Below, piece after piece: positions 46,009 to 58,157 of a stretch of 64,000 nt of DNA. This DNA is from Eutypella sp. D-1. Its lineage: Eukaryota > Ascomycota > Sordariomycetes > Xylariales > Diatrypaceae. The stretch is taken from NCBI GenBank assembly GCA_023313575.1, contig JAJTTP010000011.1, forward strand, positions 682,001 to 746,000. Direction: 5' to 3'. A model generated the notes under the pieces. That model saw nothing but the letters and a program-made list of their open reading frames with translations. It was not told where the DNA came from and ran no database searches. The position numbers were made by a program, and so were the translations under genes. Numbering within the stretch: position 1 is the first letter of the stretch; the number at the start of each line of letters is the position of its first letter.

Positions 46009-49000
46009 ATGGAGACCCTACGACTTAAACCCAGACAACCCGTCCTCGACGATGTCGAGAATTGGGATGACGATGATTTTATGATCGACAACGACGACCT
46101 CACCTTTCGTTCCTCTACTAACAACCCACAACAACCCAATAGACGCGATAGCCATTCTTCTTTCAGATCCGACCGCGAGTCCCTACCTGGCCAGGAAGAG
46201 ACACAAGTTCACTTACCCGGCGACGACGAGAAGTCCACTTTACACGCTATAGCCGCAGCTGCCCATGCTGGTATTCCTATCCCTGCCGGTGTACCACCAT
46301 CCGCCCTCATGGGAGGAACTATCAAGCGCCTGGGGGGGCGTAGTGTCAAGAAGATCTTTGCCGATGATTGGGATGAGGATTTGGAACTTCCCGAATCCGG
46401 CCAGACTCTCCGTCTCAAATCACGAGACAGCAATAGTTTTCCCGAAGCGATACGGCAAGTCAGTGGCTCGGGAAATCCTAGTCCGATCAAGCAGTCACAG
46501 TTCGCCACGCTGCCTTCGCCCCAGAGGGAGAAGGAGAACAAGCCAAAAACCCTCGGGACCCCGATAAACCTCGAAAGGTTTCGCGACAGCGACGATGACG
46601 ACGACGTGTTTGGTGATGGGGGCGCGACCATCAAGGCGCCAAAGCTTCGGCCCCAGACCAAGCCCATATCCTTCATCACTCCACCTACCCCGCTGAAGAA
46701 GGAAGATAACGATTTCGAGATGGACCTCGAACTACCCTCAGACGGAAAGTTGGAACTGTCGAGGAAAAGGGACATCCCTAAGACCCCCTCACTGAATGTG
46801 AACGACGATTTCGACTGGGGGGAGGGCAGTCTTGGAACGAGATATGGTGGGACTAGACGTGATGCTTTCTCCGCTCGCAGTTCCTCCGTCTCCGCCATGA
46901 GTCCCAGCCTTGCCAGTTCGATTACTGCGGAGAGCGAGGACGAGAATCTGGACGGGCTGGAGCTTCCAGCTGGGCCCTTGGATCTTGGCGAGCGTCTGAA
47001 ACGGCGAAAATTGAGCCGGTCCCCAGACAGGTCCCTCGTCGACCAGCCACCGCAGTCTTATAAACGGGCCTTGGCAATTTCAGAAGAGAAGGAGGACCCT
47101 CTCTCTGGGCTTGAACTGGGCGAAGGAGATGTTCTACCTTCCGATAAACTTTCGTTGCATCGTAACGTGAAAGTCAAGGAATCCCAGCCGACTATTCCTG
47201 CGAGACCGAAAACTGCGGTATCGATAACCTTCACCAACAAGCCGGTCTCCTCGGCACTCACTTCACGCCTTCCGCGCCCTATGGTAAACCATGAGCGCTC
47301 GCATACCCAGCCCTCACTCGAGCCGGTCTCCGAGAGTGGTGGCCCTATCCAGTCCCGGCCCAACCGAAGGCCACAGTCGAGATTAGGTCACGCGGCCCAG
47401 TCTTCTATCTCAAGCGTCCACACGCCCACTACGCCCACGCCCGCTTCAACGTTTCATCATCAATCCACACCGCGTAGACGAGAGCCTATCCAGAAACCAG
47501 CGACGGGTGCACTTCGTAAAGAACCGACCACCACAAACGCGCAACTTTTGCGCCTCAAGAGATCCGTACCAAGCATGCGCGCAGCCCAATCCCCTGCGAA
47601 GCCAGCAACATCACGCTTTGATCGGCCCCCTTCCAGAACCGACACTACTCGGCCGCAATCGCCTCTGCGTCCCAAGACACCGGTCGATAGACCGCGCTCC
47701 CTCTATGCGAGTAATACGGCGCAGGCGAGGAAACCAGCTCCATTTTTGCCTGCCGGTGCGTCTCAGACCCAGTCACAGAATGTAAACGCCAGAACGTCGA
47801 CGTCGCGTGTATTTAGGCGTCATGATTCAGATCATGGCCCCGAGACTAGGCCTCTCTCGCGCGCGTTCTCACGTACTGCTGTGCGATCGCCGAGCCCCAG
47901 AAGACACCGCCATGAGAAGATGTCCTCAGAACCTATCTGGCAACAGCTTAGTAAGCCGCGTCGAGTACGACAATTTGGTGATGGCCATGAACTGGACGGT
48001 TTTGATGATCTACCAACCTCGGCTCAGGCTGAGTCTAAATTTACCAAGCAGCCGGTTGCAAGTGGGAATAGAAGTAACATGAGGAGTCGACTATATCAAA
48101 ACATTCTACCGGATCGGGGTACACCGAGTCCCGTGTCGCCTTTTTCTCCGACGCGCCCGGATCACACACCGCACTTTGCTCGAGACACTACCGCCAGCCG
48201 CCTGGCGAGGGAAGCAAGTTTAGCACAAAGGGCACCTTCATCTGGTCCCTTGGGTTCTTTGGCCGCACATAGGATGGGTCACGTATCAACCAGATCAAAT
48301 CTAAACCCGAATCTTTCCCAGAACACCATCAGGGCGAAGAAGCCAAAGAAGCCTAAACAGCTGAAACCCCACTTAATATCGAACCTGAATTCGGGCAAAG
48401 AATCGAAAGGTAAGCTTACACTACGCGCCATTTTATACAGAGTACTAATCACGAGACAGTTGTGAACGGGATGACTTACAACCCAGTCACGTATCGCTGG
48501 GAAGGCAATGAGAACGCCTTGAGTGCCTTCAATGCACCGGTGTCCACACCATCCACGGCATCAATTCCACCTCACATGGTCCGGGAGAAAGAGGGCAACA
48601 CACCGGGGCCCGTGCTCATCAAGGACATGAGTACAAGCAAGGGTGCCAAGCGGATTGGCGACATGGTGTTCGACCCCCAGGCCATGTGCTGGCTCAAGGT
48701 TGATACGTCTGACCCCACATCTAAGTCGGATGATCTCATGGACGGTTTCAACGCTATGGATGATGACGACCCATTCAAAGATATACCCGACCTCGAGGAC
48801 AAAGACATGGACGACATCGAAGGCGGCCACGGCCGTGTCAGCGACATCAAAGACGAATGGCTCGTAGGTGAAGAGTTCGACGTTGGACCCGAGTTCATCA
48901 GGCGACAGCGCGAGGAAGAAGAACGCTGGCGCAAGAAATGCAACAAGTGGATCGGCGCTGTTGATCGAGACCGCGAACAGTGGCGGTGGGCCATTAAAAA

Positions 49001-49016
49001 CATTATCAGCGGTTAA
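46009..49016 (+). CDS. byr4: Byr4/Bfa1-like regulator of septation (GAP component)
   Basis: With Cdc16/Bub2 it forms the two-part GAP that keeps the Spg1/Tem1 GTPase of the septation initiation network inactive at the spindle pole body. Exons 46009-48409 and 48460-49016 give 985 residues; the intron (GTAAGC, TACTAATC, GACAG) joins KESK-VVNGMTYNP. N-terminal signature: VLDDVENWDDDDF, MGGTIKRLGGRSVKKIFADDWDEDLELP. Short acidic repeats (DFEMDLELP, DDFDWGEGSLGTRY, LDGLELPAGPLDL) recur over residues 120-330. The middle 450 residues are Ser/Pro/Arg-rich and disordered, with many S/T-P sites, consistent with kinase control. The C-terminal part has two related units, MTYNPVTYRWEGNE and MVFDPQAMCWLKV, then an ordered end (KKCNKWIGAVDRDREQWRW). 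The start codon has a good context (CCACCATGG). Confidence 0.9.
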
Positions 49017-50714
49017 CAACTACCATCCACTCCGAAACCTTCGTCCGGAGCGCTTCTCAGTTTCCGAAAAGGATGTACCACCATCGGCGTTCGAGAACAA
49101 TGAAAAAAATAGAGCAGAAGGGATCAGGGAAACAAACTCCCAACTTTACTTACTGCCTTTTAATAATTGGCGGTTAGGGATGGGATCGTCACCTACGACA
49201 TATCTCGAACTCACAATTACCTAAGGACTTGGTCCAGTCATCTGCTTGCGAACTTGACAGGCAGACAGACGTATCACCCTAACCCCAACCTTCATTGGCC
49301 AATATACCCCCAACCCCTTCTTGGTCTTGTCATGGCAAGCATATGTTTGCATATAGATGGGCTTTGGAGTTTGGCTTCCTTTTTTTTTTTTCCTTTTTCT
49401 TTACTGATGACCGATAAGAATTTCACGACACGCGACGCTTCTGATGATTGATATCAAGGGTTGTATTTTTAGGGACAGGATTGGCAGGGAGCCAGGTAGG
49501 AAGCATCGGACAGGGACAAGCGGGCAGGAGAAAGCGTTCCTCAAATAGACATCAAAGAGACAGAGGGCTTGCTAGGGTTTCTAATGCCGGGATGAGACAG
49601 GATACCGAGCTAGATGATTGACTTTAAGGGCATGAGTGCCAGTCAGCCCCTTCCCCAACAACCCCTCGGACAACAAATCACATGATACCCACAGATAAGT
49701 GTCGGGGACTCGTGGTAGGGCTGCTGCACCCCATGTCAAAGCAGCATCTATTTCTTTCTTTTTACGAATTACGACTGTCAATGACACGCAACATACACAA
49801 CACGAGGAGGGAGTTGGCGCCTTCCGTCTAATTAATAATCTCACCGATACCACATAGCACCACACAAACAAGCACAGAAGGAGGGCGTCGGCAAACCGGT
49901 CCTCGATTCAGTTCGCTTCTTCTTTTTACCACCTTCCATTTGTCTTGTTGCTCGTTGCAGCAACTCCCACTCCTTGGTGTGTTCGAACACACCAACCACA
50001 TTTTTTATTTGTATTGCGCATGCCATCGTCTCGCGCAGCCAACAAGAAGAGGGAAGAAGACAAGACAAGGAGGAAAACAGTACGTTGAGGCACGTCCATA
50101 CGTAGTACAGCGTAAGTCGGTGGTGAACGATTATTTCAGGCGATGGGAGCGAGTGAGGCCTAGAGAGATGGATGGAAGAAATGAGGCGGGACAGACGAAG
50201 AGGCAGATAGGACGACGAGAGAGAAGATGGCAGTCCACGCATTGATTGCATCCTGATTAGAATAAGTCCGATAGGAAATGAATTGCCACTGGCTGGCGTA
50301 TTGAGATCCCTATGCTTCGTATTCATTGGCTTTTCTCTCTCCTCCCTTTGGTTGAATAATTTACATCTACATGGAATTGTTAAAGTGTGTAGACAGCTTG
50401 GTTGATAAGGGTTGATTAATGCTTCAGCGATGTGCAGCTCTGGTGAGCAGAGCCATTATTAGATAATCCGAACATTCATCCTCGATACGCCGCCCGGCCA
50501 CCCATCCGGGATCGCAGGCTGCCAACCGCATTAGATATACACCATGTCAAAATGAATTGTGATCTGCCAATCCTATCGCAATTGCCCGCCTGCTTTAAAC
50601 GATAACGTCAAAACTAAAAACAACATCTTAAAAAAATTAAAAAAGAGAACTTTTTTCAACAGAAAACAAGCACAGCAGTAAGGTTACCCAGAAGAGGAAG
50701 AAAAAAAAAAGATC
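49017..50714. other. Gene-free spacer
   Basis: 3' region of byr4 and about 1.5 kb more. T-rich run at 49380-49392. ORFs at 49581-49871 and 49841-50326 (minus) have no recognisable features. Confidence 0.45.
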
Positions 50715-50721
50715 AAAAAAA
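50715..50721 (-). terminator. Pol III terminator of tRNA-Tyr
   Basis: Seven T on the minus strand begin six nt after the tRNA 3' end; a longer T run follows. Confidence 0.75.
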
Positions 50722-50726
50722 GAAGT

Positions 50727-50815
50727 TCCCTCGGGCCGGAATCGAACCGGCGACATTTCGGTTACAAATATTACCAATTACAGCCGAACGCGATAACCAA
50801 CTACACCACCAAGGG
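50727..50815 (-). tRNA. tRNA-Tyr (GUA) with a 15-nt intron
   Basis: Acceptor stem CCCTTGG/CCGAGGG with discriminator A; C1-G72 is the eukaryotic Tyr identity pair. Anticodon stem TTCGG/CCGAA encloses CTGTAA, a 15-nt intron (plus-strand 50763-50777) and A; the anticodon GTA is at plus 50779-50781. T arm GCCGG-TTCGATT-CCGGC is perfect. The intron begins one nt 3' of the anticodon, the standard position for nuclear tRNA introns. Mature length is 74 nt before CCA. Confidence 0.93.
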
Positions 50816-51496
50816 GAGCTGGTCCTCAGGAGTCGAGGTGGGCCTTGACTCGAGGGGAAGTGCTTGGTGGAATTGGCGTCCTATTGGTTTATATATAGCC
50901 GGACGCTAGGTTTGGTGGTGCGCCGAACTAATGCCGGGTGGATGGATGGGGTAGGTGGTTGGTTGGTGTTGCATAGGGGTCGGTAAGTAGGTATGTTTGT
51001 TTAGTCGCCTACCCTACATACATATGTATATGCAGGGGGGAATACGATCAGATAATTGCAATTTTCAAATGAGGATCAATTCTTCTCCCTGGCAGGCAAT
51101 AATAGGAGAAAGTGCACTTGAACGACAGTGAATGGGTATCAATGCAGCTGGAATATCGCACCAAGGATAGAAACATGTCATATTCTCCAAAGGAGACTTA
51201 TGGAAATACTCGTTATAGAGAGTACTTGCTAACAATGCTTCGCTAAACCTATAACACATCTTTGAAAGACTAAAGTGGTGGGTGGTGAGTACTCTACTGC
51301 GCTGGGCTGCTGGGTGCATATTACCTACATCGAACCGAAGGGGATATAGTAAAATGTAGTAATAGCCAAGTGGCCTCTGGACCACATCGTCCCTTATCCA
51401 CCCAAGGATAGGACAGGACAGGAGAAGCAAACCAACACAAGGTCCTTAACCCAGCCCTCCTGCCTGAATCCTACTACAAACCCTGCAAGCACACAT
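50816..51496. other. Spacer
   Basis: Upstream of the tRNA and downstream of the PAP2 gene. A minus ORF at 51065-51430 (121 codons) shows no recognisable motif. Confidence 0.45.
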
Positions 51497-52759
51497 TCAT
51501 CCCACATTGACAAATGCCAAACCCTCCCACCTCTCATCGGAGCCATAGCGGTACGTGTCGAGGTAGCTGAGCGGGACGTGGTTGCACGCGGGGTCCCACA
51601 GGGCGGCGTAGCGGGCGCGGTAGGCGACGAGGGCGGACACGACGCCCACCAAGGCGCCCGCGACGAGGTCCGTCGCGTGGTGCGAGTGATCAGCGAGCAA
51701 GGAAGCGCAGATCCCCGTCGCCACCAACAGTGGCAGCAACAGCAAGACTACGGCGAAGCAGCCTGCGGAGCAAGGCGCCAGCCGCGCCGGCCGCAGCACC
51801 TTGACCTTCGCGTTGAGCCAGAGCGCCAGGAACCCGAGCCCCGCGAACGTCGAGGCCGCGTGTCCGCTGGGGAACCCCGTCACGGCGTCCCTCAGCGCCG
51901 CCGCGTCCGCTGACGGATTCCCGCAGATCGCCGTCGTGTGCATGATCCCGCCGTACCCGCGACCTCCTGGGCCCCCATCTCTCTTCTGTCCTGCGGCGGC
52001 GGCGGCGATGGCGAGGGCAAGTCCCCGATCCGGTCTGCAGCGGTCGTAAAAATGTGGCCGTAGCCCGCCGACCGACCACTTCAGCGTCGCCTGGCAGACG
52101 GAGGCCGCGAGGACGGCGGTCAGGACGCCGAGGATAGCTGCGTGCGCGTCCCAGAAGAACGAGCTGCGGCGGCGTTGGTGGCGGCGGTGTTGGCAGCGGG
52201 AGTGATAGTATCGGAACAGATGCGCAGCCCGATGCGCGGCCACAACAACGAGGATCGGCGCCCCGACCGCCAGCACGGCGGCGGCCCAGTTCGGCACCGT
52301 GCGCAGGTTGTAGGGGTACGCGTAGGCCGGGTCCGGGCGGAATGTTTCAGAGGCGGATGCGTCGAACGGGAAGAGGTGCTCGAAGGCGGGCGGGCGGGTC
52401 GCGATGGTTAGACCGATGCCGCCGAGCACCAGAAGCGATCCCACGTCCCGCCACGCGAGCCGCAGCCACTGCGCCAGCGAAGGCGGGCCCGCGTCGATGC
52501 TGTATGGCTCTGGCGTTAGCTAGGCGCCGATGGAGCGGAGTGGATCCGTCGTAGGGTAAGTTGGGGTCGCGGTATCGACGTTTGTGTCGGCGTCGGCGGT
52601 GGTGCTATCGTGGTGGTGGTTGTCGGACATCGGCGTCGCTGCCGCCGCCCCGACGCTGCGGTCATGGTGGTGGCTGTTGGGTTGGGAGAGTGGGATGAGT
52701 GGCCCCGTCCTGGTCGTCGTAGGGGTGCCGGTTGTCCTGGAGGATTTCTCGGAGTCCAT
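51497..52759 (-). CDS. PAP2-superfamily lipid phosphatase (DPP1-like)
   Basis: Membrane phosphatase of phosphatidate, diacylglycerol pyrophosphate or related lipids. The body (minus, open from about 52516 to 51497) has family motifs KWSVGGLRP (K-x6-RP), GFPSGH, and LADHSHHATD, where His-x3-Asp is kept but the Arg expected six residues before the catalytic His is not. Six membrane helices are likely, and the end WDPACNHVPLSY is typical. The body has no ATG start. Upstream in the same frame is an exon-like stretch from ATG at 52759 (polar, Thr/Pro/His-rich), separated by an in-frame TAG at 52527-52529. A CTAAC branch and CATACAG acceptor overlap this TAG; the only phase-compatible donor is the weak GTCCGA at 52628. 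That model (52759-52629, 52499-51497) gives 377 residues. The alternative is a nonsense mutation. Confidence 0.78.
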
Positions 52760-53200
52760 GATAAATGATATGCTTAGGAGCTGAGGAAGTTGACTAGTTA
52801 TATTGTTCTGGACTGTATTCAGGGCTATGTGGTTTTGTGGTTCTAGTTCTGGTGAGCAGACTCTTACATACTGCTTAAGGGTACTTAAAAGCCAAACGAT
52901 ACTCTTTAAACAGTCGAAGAGACTACTTACTACTCTTCGACAACCTAGCCTTGGGATGGACTGTTCCGTCGTCGAACGCACTTGCTCCCTTACAATAATC
53001 TGAACCCTAGGTCGAGGAAAATTACAAAGCAAGGAAGCTACAATGAGCACGATTGATAGCCCGGAAGGAGGCAGGGAAATGTCAAAAAAAAGAAACAAAA
53101 AAAAAAAAGAGAAAAAAAGGCAAAAAGCAGGCCGCCTCTCTTGAATTTTCATTGCCGAATTACAACGCCCTATATGCAACTCAAACCGCCCGCTCGCCTA
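52760..53200. other. Spacer with A-rich tract
   Basis: Promoter side of the PAP2 gene and 3' side of NOP2. Contains an almost pure A tract with few interruptions at 53082-53125. No gene seen. Confidence 0.5.
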
Positions 53201-55785
53201 CTATGCCTTTTTCTTGCTCTTCGCCTTGCCGTTCGCTTTCTGGCCCGCCTTCGCGTCGACGTTCCCATTCGTCTTCTCCACCGTCTTCTTCTGAGCAGCA
53301 GCAGGAGCAGTAGCAACAGACTTATCGCTCCTTTCATCAACCGTCTTATCGCTGGCGGCGGCCGGCTTCCCTTTCCCCTTCCCCTTCCCCTTATTCAACG
53401 CGTTCGGGTCCAGGCCACGTCTCCGCATGGCGTTTCGCTTGGCCTTCTCTATGTACTTCTCGTCCTCATCGTCGTCGAAGCCGCCGAACCCGTCGTCCTC
53501 CTGTACAGCGGTGACCTTGTCGTCGGCCGCGATGGGCGTCTTGTCGTAGACTTCTTCTTCTTCTTGCTGCTGCTGCTCGTGCGGCGCTGACTGCGACTTG
53601 TCCGCCCGGTCCTTCACTAGGTTCGTTGGCGTCGGGCCGATCTTCTGGAACTTGGCGACGAAGAAGCCGTCGACGTTGTATCTGCAGTATCGAAGATAAA
53701 TTAGCGATGCGTTCCTAGTGATATTGGGGAGAGGTATGCCCGACAGGCGGTCAGTGATTGGGGGGTTACATACGTGTGGGGATAGTATCTCCGCGTCAGC
53801 CGTAGGCTCGGGTCGAACTTCTTCCCCATGTAGCTAGTGAAGCCTTCCTTGCCGAAGCTAATGTCGGTGGACACGAGCTTCACGTTCGGCCTCTTGCTGA
53901 GGGCGTACTGAACTACCTGTTCGTTCTCCTCGACCGTGACGCTGCACGTGGAGTAGACGAGGTAGCCGCCGGTCTTGCTAGCGTGGTTGACGGAGTCGAT
54001 AGCGGCTAGGAGCAGCTGCTTCTGGGTGTGCGGCAGAACCATGAAGTCCTTCTCGTCCTTGTTCGTTTTGACCGAGGGATCCTTGGCGATGACGCCTGTG
54101 CCGGAGCACGGCGCGTCGAGGAGGACCCGGTCGAAGCCGCCGATGACCTTGGGGAACGCCCGGGCGTCGTAGTTGCACACGATCACGTTCCGGCAGCCCA
54201 GTCGGTGGATGTTTCCGATCAGACCCTTGCTACGGGATTTCGAGGGATCGTTGGCGAAGATGCATCCCTTGTTGCGCATGAGCGCCGCCATGTGCGTCGT
54301 TTTGCCGCCGGGGGCGGAGGCCATATCGAGCACGCGCTCGCCTTCCTGAGGGGCAAGGGCCATGACGGGGAGGAAAGATGATGCAGCCTGGAGAATGTAG
54401 TGCCCAGCGAGGTATTCGGGCGTAGCACCTAATGGTACTCTGTTATGGAATTAGCAAAGCGTTCAAGAGATGTCTCCACGAATGTCGACTTACTGTGACT
54501 CGAATACCTGTAACCCAACCTTGGACCATTTGCCCACTGGCTCTAGCACTACACCACCTGTAACGATGAACATTAGCGACGAACTTCTGAGTAGATTGCA
54601 TACTTATATGTATCCGCAAAGAAAGAAATATAACAAAGCCTGGAGCGGACTCACGGTTTATAAGGGCTTGCGCCAGATCTCTTCGATGCGTTCGTAACGT
54701 GTTGGTTCGGAGGACAACGGGTCTCGCGGTCTCGTTGGCCTCGAAAAATGCGAACGCCTCCTTGGGTGGGAACAGGTTGAGAAGCTTCTCTGCAAGGAAT
54801 TCGGAGTATCCGTCTGTAACATATAAGGTTAGCTCAGCTCGTATATCTTGTCCCGTGAGAAGAAACATCCACGTCCAGTCCTTGGGGGCCATCGCTTACA
54901 GTAGGCGCAGATGTCCTTCAGAAGCTGCGAGGTGTAGTCGGCCCTCGACCTCCCTTCCTCGGCGAGCTTTATGTCGTCGAGCACACGAATGGTCTCGTTG
55001 ATGCGGGTCCGTAAGAGCTGGAGGTCCGGGGCGAGCAAGCCCTTGGTCTTCAGGGCGAGTTCGTCGTCCTCGTCGCCGTCGCCCAGGATGTGCGGCCTAT
55101 CGACCTCAATGTTGGTCTGTAGGGCGGCCTCCTCGAGCTCGGCCTGAGCCTCGGCATCCTCGCGCGCGCGCTGCTCGTCGAGCTTCCGCGACAACCCCGC
55201 GATGTTGGCGGCCGTCAGCTTCTCCTCAGCGTCGGAGTCATCCTCGTCTTCGGAGAACATGGCCCTCTGCTCGTTCCCGGCCCTCATGTCGTCCGAGTCG
55301 TACACGGAATCGTCCGACCCCAGGAAATCGTCGCCGAGTGCACTGCCGTCGTCTGAATCGCCGTCGGAATTGTCGAGACCAGGAAATTCGTCGTAGTCCT
55401 CGCCCTCCAAATCTGAGTCCCCGAATCCTTCTCCCAGACCATCACTCATTTCTTCATCATCTGAATCTGCTGGTTCCGGCTCCCTTCTCCTCGACTTAGA
55501 CGTCGCCGCCGTGCCATTGGACTTCCCATTCGTCTTTGCGACGGCGCCGCCGCCCTTCTTCAGCTCGGTTTTGGATTTCTTGACGGGCGCCGCGCCGTTG
55601 CCGCGAGCCTTGGGGGCTTCTTCCGCCGCATGCTGCGAGCTGCGCCTCCGTCTCTTCTTGCTCGGCGCCTCGTGGGCGGGGACATCGTCGACGGGCAGAC
55701 CGGCTTTCCGCTTGAGTTTGGTGAAGTGATCCTCTGAGAGGGCCTCGGGCGGACCCTGCTTCTTCATGCGACGACCGACACCCAT
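53201..55785 (-). CDS. nop2: NOP2 25S rRNA (cytosine-C5) methyltransferase
   Basis: Nucleolar SAM-dependent m5C methyltransferase needed for large-subunit assembly. Five exons on the minus strand: 55785-54900, 54813-54655, 54557-54494, 54439-53774, 53681-53201; 751 residues in frame. Start MGVGRRMKKQGPP; the first 250 residues are basic then strongly acidic and disordered (typical nucleolar). The NOL1/NOP2/Sun core has VLDMASAPGGKTTH (SAM loop, about 406), DAPCSGTGVI (Cys481) and VYSTCSVTVEENE (Cys535, the nucleophile of the family). RRYYPHT-YNVDGFFVAKFQK crosses the last intron. The tail is low complexity with Gly-Lys repeats and a KAKSKKKA end. Exons 2-3 (159 and 64 nt) encode the RNA-binding part (VVLRTNTLRTHRRDL, KVGLQVFESQ). 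Confidence 0.95.
53369..53390 (-). repeat. (AAGGGG)n tract encoding Gly-Lys repeat in NOP2
   Basis: On the coding strand three GGGG runs and one GGG run are separated by AA or AAA, again G-quadruplex-capable, in the last exon. It encodes NKGKGKGKGK. Confidence 0.8.
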
Positions 55786-56464
55786 TTTAGTGGTTCTGAG
55801 GGGTGTGGGTTTTGCGTATAGGAAGAGAAGGTATATAAGGTAGAAATAGAGAAAAGAAGTTCCTTCGCGACGAAAAACCGCAAAAGTACCCTCCGACTGA
55901 TAAGAATACCTGGGTGGAACGCTTAAGGATGAGCGCCCAGGGTCTTGAACTTTTTTTTGACCGCGATAAGCTGATAGTGGAATAGACCCACCTATGTATC
56001 TCACTAAAGCTTTAACAGGTTAGCGCGGTGGAAGGCTATCCTGATAATCGGAATTGTGGCTTTACTATCTGTTCCTGCCTTCAGCCACACAAAGTGGGAT
56101 GAAACGTCTGTGGCGTTAGTGGTACCCATGACGGTGGTAGGTAGGTAGTTCGTAATTGGTGGTGATTGGTGGGTGGTGGTGATCCATCTGTCAAGGCGGG
56201 ACATGTAACCAGACAAACTTCACGATAGCACATGGTAACCTTCCAAAGTTGATATTGTTGCATAAAATATACTTCTACTAGCCCTGCGTCGAATTTCTCT
56301 CCATAAACACCATTTATTATCGACTTCATTCCCCATCCCCTACCTAATCCCCCATTACTTGGCTGGTTAACCTAAAAACCTATTCACCGAGAAGTCGCCC
56401 CGACCTGAACCGAACTGAACCAAACCCAACCTAACCCAACCCAACTCAGTCAAGTCAAGTCACA
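55786..56464. promoter_or_regulatory. Divergent promoter of nop2 and get5
   Basis: The 679 nt between the two start codons must hold both promoters. Near the get5 start there is a tandem of CCGAACTGAACC-like and AACCCAACC units (56400-56445) in the likely 5' leader. Confidence 0.5.
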
Positions 56465-57301
56465 ATGACCGAAGTCAGCTTCGCCAAATCCTTCCTCACC
56501 ATGCTAGACGCGCGGCCCATTAAGCTGTCGGGCGAGCATGTCGAGGACCCCCGGAGCTACCCGGCACGGAGCGCCGTATGTTCACAGTCTTTCCCACCGC
56601 CCTAACCCCCCCCCTTCCCCCCCTTGTCGAAACGTCAGGAAACACTCAGGCTTTTTACCAAAACTGACCCGTATCTATATAAACCCCCCAAAAAACAGTA
56701 CACACTCCCCAAGATGCGACGGGCGATGAGCAAGCCCAGCCGTAGTAATAAACCGGACGCCGCAACGACGACCTCATCCCCCGCAACCTCCGCACAGCAG
56801 CAGACGAACCCCGGCGACGAGCCCGGCGTAGCAGTGACGGTGCGCTCGCTGCGGAACCCACCACTAGACGTGCGGCTGGCGCCGCAGCCGCGGTCCGCGT
56901 CGCTCCTCGACATCAAGGCCCTCGTCGCCGCCGAGTCCGGCATCCCCGCCCACCGCCTCAAGCTGCTGCATCGCCGCAAGCCCGTCGCCGACTCCAAGAT
57001 CCTCGCGGACTTGTTGCTCGTCTCCGGCGCTGACCCTGAGAAAGACGACGGTGGCGATGGCGGTGGCGCGCCACTCGTCGAGCTTTCCGTTATGGTTATG
57101 GGCGGCTCCGCGACGACCCCTGCTGTTGCTGCTGCTACGGAGGAGACACCGGGCGGTGGCGGCAGTGCTAGCGCCGACGTCCTCGACGGCGACGCGTTCT
57201 GGTTGGACCTCAGGGGCTTCCTGCTCCAGCGGGTGCGGGATGAGAAGCTGGCTGCCGAGTTGGCCGACGTCTTCCAGACGGCCTGGAGGGCGCGGCGGTG
57301 A
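56465..57301 (+). CDS. get5: GET5-like ubiquitin-like protein (tail-anchored protein targeting)
   Basis: Get5, with Get4, links Sgt2 to the Get3 ATPase in targeting tail-anchored proteins to the ER. Exons 56465-56575 and 56699-57301; 237 residues. The N-terminus, MTEVSFAKSFLTMLDARPIK, then SYPARSA-YTLPKM across the intron, is the Get4-binding part in fungal orthologues. A disordered Ser/Gln/Pro stretch follows, then a ubiquitin-like domain (about 76-155: VAVTVRSLRNPPLDVRLAPQ, LLDIKALVAAESGIPAHRLK, LLHRRKPVADSK, VELSVMVMGG), a Gly/Ala/Thr linker and a C-terminal helical dimerisation segment (DAFWLDLRGFLLQRVRDEKL). No di-Gly end is present, as expected for a non-conjugating domain. Confidence 0.88.
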
Positions 57302-58157
57302 TGTGTGGTATAGAGGATATCGATCCCGGGGCCGGAGGGGGGGGGGGGAGGGGTAGGGGGCTGAAGTGGAAAGCTAGGATTCCCGGGCCGGGCTAGGGCG
57401 GTAGCGCTTTTTACGGGTTTGTTTTGTAGTTGTCCTCAATGTTTGTTATGATGCATGATCGATCGTGGGTGGGCGAGCAGTCGCCACATCGACTTGCTTG
57501 ACTGACTATGCCGTCGGCATTGTCGGAGAGTAGACGGGTTGATAGGGAGGCAAGCACATGCCTAGGATATCTACTACCCCTTTTTTTACCTTTACCCGTG
57601 GAAGAGGTATGCAATAGGCGTCCGGTAAACCTCGTTAAGAAAAATAAAGATACGCAACGTATGTGTCCCACTCCAGCGGAGTGGTATTGAGTAAGTGTAC
57701 TTAGAATCCTCTAATCCGTCTGAGTAATAAATTTGGGTCCGGGGGAAAGGGAGGGGGGGAAGTGAAGTTGAATCTTACGGGTGAAGAGGGGGAATGCCTT
57801 CACATCATCTTCACGGTCGAACAGCATAATCCATCATTTCATCTTTGTTTCGCCCCTACGGGCTCTCGTAATCTTCGTTTCGTAATAAGGGAAAAAAAAT
57901 AAAGAGGACCTCGGGGCAGCTACCTGCGGTCTCCTATCGAATCTTCTCTCTAACAGCACAATCCGACAAAACAGGACACACAAACGTACGCTTCTTCTGC
58001 CCATCACACACGGCAGAACACGCCTTCTCGCCCTTCCTTCTTCGCCCTTCTCTCTCCGGCCGCCCACTTTCTACTTCTTCCTTCCCCTATCACGTGGATC
58101 CAGGCGCTTAGTTAGGTGGTAGCCGTGGCGGAGGTTCATTACTGACATGGGTGCCAT
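57302..58157. other. Spacer between convergent genes
   Basis: 3' regions of get5 (plus) and cofilin (minus); G-rich patches near 57337-57360 and 57738-57765. No gene seen. Confidence 0.5.

Noticed and set aside
49841..50326. 161-codon minus-strand ORF
   Set aside because: Low-complexity translation of C/T-rich spacer; no domain.
51065..51430. 121-codon minus-strand ORF
   Set aside because: No motif and no splice context.
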